A DNA stretch of 64,000 nucleotides from Ceratodon purpureus (taxonomy: Eukaryota; Streptophyta; Bryopsida; Pseudoditrichales; Ditrichaceae): positions 15,063,990-15,127,989 of the forward strand of contig CM026425.1 of the NCBI GenBank assembly GCA_014871385.1, in the 5' to 3' direction. Numbering within the stretch: position 1 is the first letter of the stretch; the number at the start of each line of letters is the position of its first letter. The notes beneath the pieces were generated by a model. That model made no database searches. It had not been told where the DNA came from and saw nothing but the letters and a program-made list of their open reading frames with translations. Shown piece after piece: positions 1-12,298 of this stretch. The translations under genes and the position numbers were made by a program.

Positions 1-990
1 AGTGCAATGCTCAAATTGTGGATCGTTCGAATGAAGGTGGAATGGATCGGTCGAACGACAGAACGCTCGAATGAAACGGGCGAGTAAAACAATCCATGCT
101 ATATTGTATAATCTATATATATATATATATAACGTCCATATGTGGGCTAAGCTTTAAAATGACCAATTTTAATTGTCTTTATTAAATATTTTATTCACAG
201 ACTATTAACAATTAACTCATTCAAAAAGGTTAACTAATAAGTATTGGTTACTTATGATTTGAAACCTAAATAAAATTTTGTAACGTAGTAATAGGCTTTA
301 TAATTCATTGATTGTAAGAAGAGATGTTCTATAAAACCTTGGGGAAAAATTACCAAAGATGCCCTAAAAAGCCTAAGCAATTGTTAGATTAAAGTTTCAT
401 CGGAAAAAAATTGATTGTCAAGGAAAATGCATGCCTCAACACTATGATGAGGTGGTACATGCGAACTGCCTTCACCTTTTCCCTATATACCGGCCATCGC
501 TATGAATTGAGCGCGAATGTTAAAGTCTACAATCTACAAGAACAAAGAAAAAAAATGAGGATATTGTGCACAAATGGGCTAGAGTTTAAGCTACCGTGAG
601 CTCACATGCGTGCGGGAAACAAATTAGGGTTGGGTGAGTGTGATGTTGAGGAATGAGAACGATAATGCGTTTATGTGCCTTGGGTTGAAGGACAAAAAGT
701 TAATGTCTCTTTTTTTGCACTCATGTTTTGTTTTTTATTTCAACAATATTTTTCTTTTTTAGATGAATTGCACATCTATTTCCAAGAGAAATATCTTATA
801 AATTAGTCTAAAAGACTTGTTCCAAAGGTGAGATTATGGTCATTGAGGTGTAGGCAAATGAGATGATCATCCAAAACAATCGTGGATGAATTTCACCTTT
901 ATTCTTAAGACAAACAATTTATTCTTAAGCTTGAATACATATTTCACAGCTGAAAAGTTGTGATTTAAGTTTTAAGAGAAAATGGTACGG
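1..990 (+). repeat. GAACGG/(TA)n dispersed repeat, unit 1 (left end off window)
   Basis: The unit starts with short GAACG- and TCGAATG-rich words (about 1-90), then a short (TA)n tract (111-131), then an AT-rich body that includes conserved words around CATGCC...CACTATGATGAGGTGG (about 430-455) and GTTGTGCACAAATG-like sequence (about 565-580). It ends near TTGTGATTTAAGTTTTAAGAG (about 957-978). The same order of parts recurs at 991-1870 and 13,820-15,535, so this is a repeat family. Unit 2 follows immediately, which makes the pair tandem. No protein is recognisable, and the short open frame at 411-599 is not credible as a gene. Confidence 0.7.
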
Positions 991-1870
<880 letters not shown>

Positions 1871-1879
1871 GCTACTCAA

Positions 1880-2150
1880 AGTTTAGATCTGTCCTTCAAA
1901 GTGATTAGAATCAGCATCCAGAACGTTTCAATACCATTCGTCAACATCACACTCACCCATCCCTAATTTTCTTCCCACACGCATGTAAGCTCAGAGAAGC
2001 TTACACTCTAGCGCATTTGTGCACAACATTAGCATTTTTTTTCTTTGTTCTTGTAGGTTGTAGACTATACCTTTTGCATGCCATTGCACATAGTCTCAAT
2101 TCATAGCCATGGCCGGTATATAGGGAAGAGGTGAAGGCAGTTTGCGCCTA
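1880..2150 (-). repeat. Inverted fragment of the GAACGG repeat body
   Basis: Read on the minus strand, this stretch repeats the body of unit 2. It has the GTTGTGCACAAATGCG word, the CACATGCGTGTGGGAA-like word and the CCGGCCATGGCTATGAATTG word in the same order. Together with 1545-1800 it forms a long imperfect inverted repeat with a short spacer. Confidence 0.65.
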
Positions 2151-2661
2151 TCAAGTGAATCTATTACATTGAAACTCCACAAAAGCATAGCACAAATGAA
2201 CCAAACAAGCCTCATTGCATAAGCCTCCAAGCAAGTTCCATGTGTAAAATGTCATGTCCGGACAGAGAGACAAATAGAAAGACAGATACACAAAAAACAC
2301 CCTTCTTCCTTATAATACATATAGGCCTTTGTATAAGAACTTCTCATCCGCTATCTCTAAAAATCAAACTTTTCTCTAAGATTTAGATGTCCTAGCCTCC
2401 TAGGTATGCCACTAATAATTTCATATTTATGCAGATAACTTGCCTAGAATAAGAAACTAAAGAGCCTCAAGTTATATCCTCTTTTATTGATGGTTTTTTT
2501 TTGCTCCTAAACCATTTCTTTTCCTTTGACAACAAGGAAATATTTTTTCTGACTTCAAACGTTATGATCTTACAAATAATGAAAAATTCAAGTCTAAAAC
2601 TTGGTGTACATTTACATGCACAAGTGGGGTATTAGATCTCATTAAGTCATTGTTGCGAACC
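2151..2661. other. AT-rich gene-free stretch
   Basis: No coding frame, RNA gene or clear repeat boundary was found here. The part around 2560-2660 resembles 7920-8080 weakly (a 'GGTGTACAT..ACATG' neighbourhood followed by CAACCC/TTAACCC), which suggests shared ancient element sequence. Confidence 0.4.
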
Positions 2662-2665
2662 TCAA

Positions 2666-2890
2666 CCCTTAAAGGTTTGAACAACCAGATTTTGGTTGCT
2701 AGAATACGACGTATTTTGATTGTATTGGAATGAGTGTACACCTTTAATAGATTTGAGTTCAACGGAGAAGTTGACATTTAAGTCCATGCAGTTCTACTAA
2801 GCTTTTAAGATCAGAATATAGTGTTTCTTGTTTGTAGAAAATCTCAATTGTACGACAACGTATGTACTATCCCCAAGGGACCTTTAAGGG
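2666..2890. mobile_element. 225-bp TTAA-type MITE, copy 1
   Basis: The left end reads CCCTTAAAGGT after TCAA (2662-2665). The right end, read inwards on the other strand, is CCCTTAAAGGTCCC, next to TTAA (2891-2894). A second copy of identical length (225 bp) lies at 12,070-12,294, with related sequence throughout, best seen around 'GATTTGAGTTCAAC' and 'ATCCCCAAGGGAC'. Ends in CCC beside TTAA are typical of piggyBac-type elements. There is no transposase, so the element is non-autonomous. The superfamily call is inference. Confidence 0.55.
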
Positions 2891-2894
2891 TTAA

Positions 2895-4800
2895 CACAAT
2901 ATGTCATATATAATAAAAGACTTCACTCCATTCTAAATGAAGGCAGATTTAAGGGGAAAACACATAATTATGGAGGCCTCACAACTTTAAGAGTTAAAAT
3001 TTTACTTCATTGGACAAGCTTCTTGCTCTTTGAAAATTGATAGATATACATTATGTTGTTTAACAAACTTCATACTTTCTAACCGATGATGATGGACCGG
3101 GCGGTATCAAGAAGTGTCAATTAGATCTATTTATTTTATAGTCCAATCAATTTCCGTTCAAATACATTATACAACAATTCAAAAATGAAAAACTAATATC
3201 CATCATTGATTTGTCCATAAAGTGTTCCAACTCTAAATTAATTGATATATATATATATATATATATAAATAATTGTATCACACTAGTAACTCTTTAAAAC
3301 AATGATGTCCCTAGGCCTAGAAGACATTGAGACTCAAATTAGTGGTTAAACATTAGAAACTGGTGTAGTTTCAAATACCTATTACATTGGTAATCTTCCA
3401 ATCCGTAAATTAGAAGAGTAAGAACAACATATAGATTTTTGCAATTACTAATGTTCTCAATCGTGACATAATGTGAATAGAGCCATAGTGAAAGGATACT
3501 TTTGTGGATCCTCTCATTTTCAATGCCTCCTCATGTCAATGGAGATTGAAGAAATCTATATTCCTATCGTGAACCACGACATATGTAGCTTAGAGAACAC
3601 GCTTGTATAAAACTTGTGTAACTCTAAACTTGAATTCAAGAAGTGTCACAAAGACAGTAAAGGAAGAAATACCTAAGTATAAGCGAATGGCACTCTATGG
3701 CCATTCTCTACAATGGCACCCAAACTCACTGAGACTATAGATGAGAGCTTGTGAGATTGAAGAATTTACAACATGTACATATTTTATTATTAAAAGTTTT
3801 GCCATTACACATTTTGACACTTAACGTGAGCCGCTACAATGTCATCAATGTAACTCTTAAGACTTTAATGGAGTGAAAACAATTCTTCTTTTTAAAATCA
3901 ACAACATGAATAATGTCAAAAGACACTTGAATTGAATGATAATGTTTAGAGACAAAGTCTGACCAATTGTTTGAGTCCGGCCAATAGTCATCAATCCAAC
4001 AACAACAACAGTGTGTCAATGTGTTGCGCTTAGTGATCACTTGAGTTTATCAAATTGATTATTGCTATCAATATACATAGCAAAATAATGTGTAACTCCA
4101 AAATCTTGCTCAAAGATCAGCAAAAGCCTTGAATGTAGTGGTGAATAATGTAGTGGATCGAGGCTGCCAAACACGCAACCATGACGATGTCGTTCACGAG
4201 AACGTTCACCCAGTGCCAAAGAAGGCGAACTTTTTCATAATTTATCCCCCGCACACCTGCACACACATAATTGATTGCTAGTTCACTGTATCTTTGAATC
4301 CAAGGCTGCTTCTTTAAATCCCGGCCGGTTATGCGTAATCAACCACTCAACATCCCTTGCATTGATTATTTTGGAACGTTCCAAATGTATCACAGAGTTG
4401 ACAGCATTCAAACCAAGATTCAAAGTCCGCACTTTAAATTGGGTCATCTGAATATTCGATTCAAAATTTGCAACTCCTAGTTAGTTTTGTGCCCAATTGC
4501 TATTAGTCTACGAGTAATGATTACCTTTTATTGATAATTGTGTGTAATATTTTGTGTTAGAGGATTACAGTTTAAATCTTTAACCCCCTTATTTTCACAC
4601 CGTGGGTGGCGTACCCTATCTAATATCGTGCGCCTTTGGAATGTGACATGTAGACATTGGCCAATCAAAGGTGCACATCTTAGTTTTAATTTTTGGAATA
4701 TATTTCAAATGTGACATAAAAGGGGTCTTATGTACAAGTCACCTAGCTAGTTAGGAATTACATTTATACCCCTAAATTCAAGTAATGAAGGCTCAATTAT
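2895..4800. other. AT-rich gene-free stretch
   Basis: No gene could be supported. Minus-strand frames at 3834-4219 (68 and 60 aa) overlap slightly and have no recognisable domain. A short (TA)n tract sits at about 3244-3268. TTAACCCCC at about 4579 looks like one end of a TTAA-type element, but no partner end was found. Confidence 0.4.
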
Positions 4801-5020
4801 TTATCTAATTATAGAAGTTTACTTTTGTAATATTTAGTTACATTGTGGTAATAAGTATGGAGGTTGTGTATATATATAATACAATATAGCATGCTTTGTC
4901 TCACTTGACCGTTCCATTCGAGCGTTCTACCGTTCGATTCGACTTTGAGTGTTCTGTTTGACCGTTCTATTTGAGTTTTCCACCGTTCCACCATTCCACC
5001 GTTCCATACAAAGTTATCGC
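4800..5020 (-). repeat. Inverted fragment of the GAACGG repeat head
   Basis: On the minus strand this reads GGAACGGTGGAATGGTGGAACGG-type words, then CGAATGGAACGGTC and a short TATA tract, as in the heads at 1001-1245 and 14,405-14,590. Only the head and tract are present. Confidence 0.65.
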
Positions 5021-5176
5021 TTCTTTTTTCCCTTATTTGTGCTTGTGCAGCAAATTCCTAGAAGTCAAAGTTGTGAAAGACATTCATATGAGAATATTAT
5101 CTAGAAAATTTAGCTTTAACATTTTCCAATCTTCTTTAACAAAGTCAAATTATGTAGTAAAGCTACAACCTTTTAA

Positions 5177-5949
5177 CCCTTTGAGGACGGGCATGCATTT
5201 TGGATAGAGTTCTTTTTTTCTTGTGCCTAGAGTGCTTGAACGTGATTTGTTCTAAATTGAAGAAGAATTCTAAGAATCCAACCGGATAGATGCAAGCCTA
5301 TCCAGTTGGAATCCAAATTGAGAAATTTTGTGAAGATCCATCGTGTGATTTTTCTTTTATAATGCTCCAAATGAGCAAGTTTTGTGAATTATAAGCTCTG
5401 ATGATTCTGATATAATCGCATGATTCTATGTGAAGACGAATTGAATGTTGTTCCTTTCACAAGCTTTTTAGCATGAAGGACATGTTAACAACCATGTTGT
5501 ACAGGTGGTGTCATCCAGCTCATTTGGTTGTGCGGAAATTGCCTATGAAGTATCCAACAATATACATCTGAATGACTTTTATACATACAATATTGGGCGG
5601 ATACAGTTGAGTTTGGAAAATTCGTCCGGCTCATCGGACTTAGAATGTGTTTTCACTCGTTAAATGTGATAAACGTACACCCAAGCAAGCACCGATCATA
5701 GAGATCCATATTTATACGGTTTTGGCATATGGGTTATCTTTCTAGAGGTTACTACTATCCAACACTCACTTGAATTACATTTTTGGTCGGCTCATTTTTG
5801 TGATTCCATTGATTGTTTTTGCTATGCCTTCATGGAACATGCCCCCTCAATCGACTATAAGGATCCCACATCATATATTGCACACATTTTCTGCTATTTA
5901 GTATTTACCTCTAGAATCAACCAAATTTGGTTGGTCCGTCCTCAAAGGG
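5177..5949. mobile_element. TTAA-type MITE, 773 bp
   Basis: The left terminus is CCCTTTGAGGACGGGC and the right terminus, on the other strand, is CCCTTTGAGGACGGAC, matching at 15 of 16 positions. Both abut TTAA (5173-5176 and 5950-5953), as expected for a TTAA target-site duplication. No protein is encoded. It is the clearest single inverted-repeat pair among the TTAA elements in the window. Confidence 0.75.
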
Positions 5950-5953
5950 TTAA

Positions 5954-7113
5954 GAAGAAGGGACACTACTTCATGGTGACAAAATATGAATTTTGAATAA
6001 AGTCTACTTATTTTGGTGAAAGTCTTATATCATTTCAAGATGGTATGAAGGTATAGCGTGCATTTTGGTGTTGGTTTCAAATCTTTACCCTACTTAATAC
6101 ATAAGGCATGTTTCACTATTCCAAGCCTTCTTTTAATACTAGCATCTTAAGAGTGAAGTTCTACTTATTTTTAGTTGGAGATCTTTCTATTGGAATCATT
6201 TGGTATTAAATTTCTAGGGCAGTTTTTTTAATGAAAAACTAAAAAATTGCATAGTCCTTGTGGAGTTGTATGACTTGTATCTCCTTCATCCAAAGTTGGA
6301 TTCCACCTTTATTTGTTGGAATGGATTCCATTCCAAGTTTAGCTTTATTGGTAGAAAGCTTTATATTATACGCTATGTTCAAAGACATGGCATGCATTTT
6401 AATGCAAGTGGTATAGATTTGGATTGTTTTTCCTTTGGAGGATTTGAGAATGTTTTCAAAGTGCAATGCTTTTCTTTGAGCAAGAAAAGATAGTAGTGAG
6501 AATGACTAAGAAAATTAGATTCTTTCTTTCTCTAATGTTTGCCATTTCTTTTTTTGTCAAACGTTCATAGATGTCATTTCTTTGTCAAACTTTCCTAGAA
6601 CTTTTTACTTTGTCGAATGTTTGCAAAGAAATTTCTTTGTTCAATATGTGTTCACTTTCTTCTTTGTCGTTTTCTGATATGTTGATTTTTTAAAATTACT
6701 ATATGGAAATTTTTGGCAACCTTAGCGGTAGGGTCATACAACATAGATTATTCCAAACTATACTTACAATATAATATAACATACATTGTTGTCTCCATAG
6801 TTTTTTTGCTTGCCCTAATTAAATACTCCGTTAGCAACTTGATTTTTGAGTGATACAACTTGATCAATGATGTTTTAGAAGTCTGTAATATTTCAATTTG
6901 CTCAGTTTAGGGAATAGAATATTTTCTTATAATTCTAATCAACATTTCTCGTGTGATCATTCTCAAGATGCAACAGGCTATTTGGCCATTTCCACCACCT
7001 TATTATGAACTAACTCTCGTTTTCATTGTATGTACCATATGTAAATTTATACTCAATTCACCTAGGTAGAAGAATTCAAAGAGCCTCAAGGCAAGTTTCC
7101 TTCTTGAAATGGT
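5954..7113. other. AT-rich gene-free stretch
   Basis: Overlapping frames of 75-77 aa on both strands near 6239-6493 have no recognisable domain and mirror each other, so they are treated as chance. T-rich runs with repeated TTTGTC words occur around 6540-6670. Nothing else was recognised. Confidence 0.4.
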
Positions 7114-7117
7114 TTAA

Positions 7118-7871
7118 CCCCCAAATGCCTGAGCCTATGACCACAGAAATAGACTTTGACTTTGGATTCTCTGTTTTTCCACTATAAGTAATGTAAAATA
7201 TTAATTTTTAATTTTTCTTAGATAGATACACATGTAATCTACAAGCAATAATTTTTTCAAATTTAATGATTTAATTATGTAATTATTATAAATTTTCAAA
7301 TCAAAACAAACAAAGAAAATTCATATCAAATATGGATTATATCAAAAAATTACGAAATATTTACCATAGATGTATATGACAACCAAAAACCTTATACTGG
7401 TTACCGTGCTCAAAAATTATGTTTTAATCCAAAAATACGATGAAAAAACCTAAAACCGTGGAAAATCAAGAAATAGCGACGGTTATACCCCTTCATCTTA
7501 TACCAGCTATAAATCACTCAATTTTAGGTATTTTTCAAAATTTCAAATTGGACTGGAAAGTAGATTTGTAAAGCTACATTTCATTAGTTTACCTCAAATG
7601 CAAAAAAGATCATCCCAATAGTCATAATTGCGTTTTAGCTGTCTGTTTTAAGGAATTTTTGAATACACACACGGTATTGATGTTTTGGACTTTAGAGAGG
7701 CACCAAAATTCATGAATTCATCATTTTGAGGATTCATTAATGAAGTTAGATAGATCTCCACAACTTTTCAACATGAAAAAAAAAATGAATGAAAAATTGT
7801 CTTTTGAGTGAGAGTTGTGGAACTTGGAAAAATGAGATCGACCAGTTTTTGGTCATTTAGGCGTTTAGGGG
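7118..7871 (-). mobile_element. TTAA-type MITE family F1, copy 1 (754 bp)
   Basis: The termini are CCCCCAAATGCCTGA and, on the other strand, CCCCTAAACGCCTAA, each next to TTAA (7114-7117 and 7872-7875). The interior is the reverse complement of the elements at 38,794-39,536 and 61,927-62,675, for example the shared words around ATAGACTTTGACTTTGGAT and ACACATGTAATCTA. Homology stops at the termini, so this copy is an independent insertion. Confidence 0.75.
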
Positions 7872-8054
7872 TTAAGTGGCCCTCAAAATGCTCCTCTCCA
7901 TTTCTACAACACTTCGATTTCAACTTTGAATATTATTATCTCTCAAATGGTAAGGAATATAAAATTTGATGTACATGTACAAGTTAGGTACCAGATCATA
8001 CAATTAAAATCCCGAAAAGTTTGTCATGAAACAAAAGAATTCAAATTCTATTAA

Positions 8055-8586
8055 CCCATTAAGGTCCCTATTCAACACTATTTTCAAAGATTTGTTATAA
8101 AATGGTTGATGAATCACGAAAATTTACTTGATGTTTAAAGCAAAGTTGTAAATGTCAATGTGAAGAGAAGATCTTTACGGTTGGATTCATCATATTCATT
8201 ATTAATATTTTAAAAATAATTTTGCAAGGTTTTCTCTTAAAATTCAATTAAAAATCCAAAATTAACTTTTTTTTTTTTGAAATATCGTTATGAAATGAAA
8301 ATAACATGCACTACAAGATGGTATAGTTTCCATTATTTGATCTCACTTATTATGGAAAATCATACTTAAGATCTCACTTTTTGAACTAAGAATGAAACTT
8401 GATAATAACCACTTTTAAGGATTTTCAGAAAATCACAAGATCTTATTTTGAAAATCCATACCGTAAAAATGATAGACATCGAGCACGAAAATTGAAAAAA
8501 AATAAAAACGGATGAAAAACATCCATTTTCCACATAAATCGGGCTGCTGGATTTCATTAGGCGTCCAGAATCTGGACGTTAGCGCG
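8055..8586. mobile_element. Possible TTAA-type MITE, 532 bp
   Basis: The left end is TTAACCCATTAAGGTCC and the right end, on the other strand, is TTAACGCGCTAACGTCC, matching at about 13 of 17 positions. A short palindrome (CGTCCAGAATCTGGACG) lies inside the right end. It sits about 180 bp from the F1 copy. The ends are more diverged than in the other elements, so the call is tentative. Confidence 0.4.
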
Positions 8587-8590
8587 TTAA

Positions 8591-9893
8591 AAGGTTTAAA
8601 ATGTTGGTTTTGAAAATAAAACATAAAATCTAGGCCTTCAAACTATAGGGATTAAAACAAATTGTCATTATTTTGTTGGAGGTAAATAATGGTACTTCAC
8701 TAGAGGTAAACTGGTAGTATTTTATTGAAGCACGTAGTCTATCAATACTTTATTAAAGGTAAAATTGTTAGTATTCTACTAAAGGTGACATTCTCTTTGT
8801 TCAAATGTTCAATAGGCTGTGCCAGAGGGAGAACTACAGATTGTGGTAAAAAAAATTGCTGATAAGGTGAACGACTGTGAGAGCCATGAATGCAAGCTCC
8901 TTACTTTTCAATGAGAATTGATGCTCATCTTCTGTGATTGTGAAATTCTTAGAGATTTGGAGTTACTAGAATTATGTCTTCATTAGGTTTTTGTTGATAT
9001 GCTTGTCTATACTTTTGTCATTCAGTTCGTGTTATGATTAATGTTAGTGTGCTTCTTTTATAGTGGTAGTAGTTGTTGTAGTGATACTTCAGAAGCAAAA
9101 AATTATGGTAAGGTGCTCAATAATGGTTCAATTTTTCAGTATGGGAAATCTATAGTAAAGTTAACCGTGCAAGAAATTTTCATGCATGGGGAAAGTAAGT
9201 AAAAAGATAGACCAAGTGGAACCATCATTTTTGAATCCTTTTACAAATAGTTATGAATTATTGAAGTTGAATTTATAGGTGCCCTACAATGGCACCCTCT
9301 AATGTTTGCTCTCAATATATGGTACTATTGGATTGGGAAGCTATTATGTACCTCTAAGTGAGAATTACTAGAGCCCCATTATTGGACGTGTTCCATTTTA
9401 TAGCACTCAACCATATGTTTTGCAATGATAATGCAGTGCAACCAATTTTTTGGTAGTAATTTGAGGTAGTGTTTGGGTAGAAATTTGAACAATTGATTGC
9501 CCCAATTTCCATCTCTGACCGATATTTCACACACCTATTCTACACTATTGCCGTTGATATTACGTATCCTCTCAAGTTTTGTAAAATTTCTAATTCGCAA
9601 TATAAATTAACCCCTAGAAATTCGCAATACAAATTAACCCCTAGATAAAACAAACAAATTTACCTTAAATTGAAATATGGTATTTATAAAATAGAAAATG
9701 TAGGTCTCGGAACTACAGGGAGTTAAAAAAATTGCAAGCACATTTTTGAAGGTAAATACTTTAATTCATTGGAGGTAAAAAAGTAACATTAAAGGAAGGA
9801 GGTAAACTGTCAATAGATTATTGAAGACATCACTATTAGTATCTTGTTGAAGCTAAAATTCTCTTTCTCTAATGTGTTGTGAGACTGAAGAAC
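8591..9893. other. AT-rich gene-free stretch
   Basis: No gene was recognised. A short direct repeat, AAATTAACCCCTAGA-like, occurs twice at about 9604-9645. Runs of GGTAAA/GTATT words around 8680-8800 and 9740-9850 are similar to each other ('TTGGAGGTAAA...TTATTGAAG'), which suggests two diverged copies of one repeat. Confidence 0.4.
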
Positions 9894-9897
9894 TTAA

Positions 9898-10258
9898 CCT
9901 TTAAACGACAATTCATGGATTGGCGGGCAACCCAAAATTGGATTACCGCATCTTTTGTTCTTGGGCATCATGAATAGTGCACTTTTTGAACTTGGGCATA
10001 ATGAATGAACCACTCAGTGATGAGCTTGCAACTTCCCACAAGGATATATATAACCCCAAACTATCTACCACAATCCTTTGAAAGCACAAATCACTCATAT
10101 AAAATGTGATTTGAAGTATAATATTTCACGTTGTGAATGCACAATAAGAAGGTGATTAGAATGATATCAAAAATTATGTATAAAGTTGAGTACAAGAAGA
10201 GCTACAGAGAAGATTTTACTGAAATCAAGCCCCTCAGCCTTGCTCTGTTGTTTAGGGG
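9898..10258. mobile_element. Possible TTAA-type MITE, 361 bp
   Basis: The left end is TTAACCTTTAAACGACA and the right end, on the other strand, is TTAACCCCTAAACAACA, matching at about 14 of 17 positions including the TTAA. No coding capacity was found. Confidence 0.5.
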
Positions 10259-10262
10259 TTAA

Positions 10263-11263
10263 AGTTGTGTTGAGACTTTCTTGTTGATCTAGTAACAAGT
10301 GTAAGTGCGGTAAAAGCAAGCTCCTTGCATTTCAATGATAGTGCATACCGTACCTGCATGACTAATTTGGCACAACTTAAGTCTTTTTTTGAGGTGCCAA
10401 AAAATCCGGATTTAAAAAAAAAAATAGAAAAGTCATAACCGGAAATGCAAAGAAATTAGATTTGCCAAACTCAAGAACTTTAAGTTAAATAATTATTTGG
10501 CATCACAATGCCGAATTGGCCAAGCACGTATCGTATTCATTTTTGATAGGTAGAGGCTTGGAATAATTAGAATTTTCCGTCATAGAAACCTTGACCATTT
10601 TGACATTACACATACCCCTCATAGAAACCTTGACAAATAATCCCCCTCATAGAAACCTTGACCAGTTTGACATTACTTTGGCTCATTTCATTCGTCAAGA
10701 TAGTTTTATTTATTTTCTAACAAACCAACTTTTAGTCAACATTTGGAATCTCAAAACCGGTTTTTGAGAAAATTAACCGGGCAGTTTCCATTATAGTGTA
10801 GCCCGTTCTCACCTTACATTGCTCATTGCTACTTTTTGTTATATATATTTGAAGTAGTCCAAAACCTAGGAATTTGGTGTACAAACATAGAGAAGGGAAA
10901 AAAACAAGCGATAACTTTGTAAGGACGGGGTGAAACTAATGGTTTTATGAATAAAAGATGGTAAAGCAGGATCTCCACAGAAAGTTGTGAAGTTAGAAGA
11001 GCAGTACCACCAATTCACTTGATTGAAACCTCCACTCTTGAAGCTATTGTTCCCCTAAGAATGCAATCCTCCCTCCACCTCCTTGTTGCCCTCAATCATG
11101 TCGTTTAAGGAAACAAGCTTATTTGTATTGATATTTAAGCTCTTTGTTTGTCATATTTGTGCTTATTATAGCCATACATAGTCATCAAATTTATTGAAGG
11201 AACATTAGTAACGTGAGAATCTGGATGCTTTGAAACATCAAGTAAAATGCATGAGAGTTTTGT
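10263..11263. other. AT-rich gene-free stretch with a short direct repeat
   Basis: The word CATAGAAACCTTGAC occurs three times between about 10,579 and 10,665, partly followed by a TTTGACATTA word. No coding frame or RNA gene was recognised. Confidence 0.45.
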
Positions 11264-11267
11264 TTAA

Positions 11268-11852
11268 CCCTTAATTGACATCCTTGTTTTGCACAAATAG
11301 GAGAAAAATGTAACCTCATTGACTTTTAGCCATAATTTTGCATTGAAGATAGAATAATTTTGAAAATCGGAAACGGTGAATGTCGAGGTAACATGGTTAT
11401 GTAACCAATGCAAAAAAGATTGATGAGATCGAGTAAGATCTCAAAAAATGGCACCGTTGAGAATTTTTTTGTTTTGGTTGCCGGTCATGAGTGAAAAATA
11501 CCATTTTGTTTTTTTAGCTTTTTTTCTCTTGGGTCATTTTTCTAAAAATTGACATTATAGTGCATGGTGTAGGAATAAGGAACAAGAAATTTTTAATTTT
11601 TTTAGAAAAATCATAGTTTTTTTTAGAAAGAATGGCCAAGTCAAAGGGCGTTGACCATGGGACTGTCTTGCCCCTATAACATTGCACACGTCGCTTAGAC
11701 CTCGAGAAGCGATCGGGAATAAACATTGGATTCGGAAGAAAAAAAGAATAGGGGTCTACTTGGACAAGATTTGCACCGTATGACTGTGCGAGACCCCAAA
11801 AGCAAAAACACTGACCTTGAGGACCACAATGGTCCACTCTGTCAATTAAGGC
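11268..11852. mobile_element. TTAA-type MITE, 585 bp
   Basis: The termini are TTAACCCTTAATTGACA and, on the other strand, TTAAGCCTTAATTGACA, matching at 16 of 17 positions including the TTAA sites at 11,264-11,267 and 11,853-11,856. A minus-strand frame of 107 aa inside (11,514-11,837) has no recognisable domain and is not called as a gene. Confidence 0.65.
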
Positions 11853-12069
11853 TTAACAATATGAGAACAAAAGTATTGATATAACAAGGGAAAACATGAT
11901 AATTTTGAGACTTTTGGTGGTTTTATCATTTTCTCTCTAACATTCTAGTACAAAGAATGTCTCCTTTTAGGCACAATATCTCAATTTTTTTTTAAATCCT
12001 ATCATTATACGGATGCCAAAAGCTAGCAATAGCTCCAATACTCTCTTTTATTTTAAGTAATCATTTCGA

Positions 12070-12294
12070 CCCCTAAGCGTCTGAAAATGCCTTTGCACCT
12101 AGTATAACACGGTGTTTTTTTCTAGTATTTGGAATGGATTTAGACCTTTTATAGGTTTGAGTTCAACACAAAAGCTGAAATTTACATGAATGCAGTTCTA
12201 GTGAGCTATTGAGATCTCAATTTAGAGTTTCTTGTTGGTAGCAAATGCGAATTATACATCCACGTATTTATTATCCCCATGGGACATTTAGGGG
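12070..12294. mobile_element. 225-bp TTAA-type MITE, copy 2
   Basis: This element has the same length as the one at 2666-2890 and aligns along its whole length, best in the right half ('GGTTTGAGTTCAAC', 'TATCCCCATGGGAC'). The right end abuts TTAA (12,295-12,298); the left flank is TCGA, probably a mutated TTAA. Confidence 0.55.
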
Positions 12295-12298
12295 TTAA

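Noticed and set aside
3834-4219. Overlapping minus frames of 68 and 60 aa
   Set aside because: No domain, no homologous copy in the window, and AT-rich low-complexity context.
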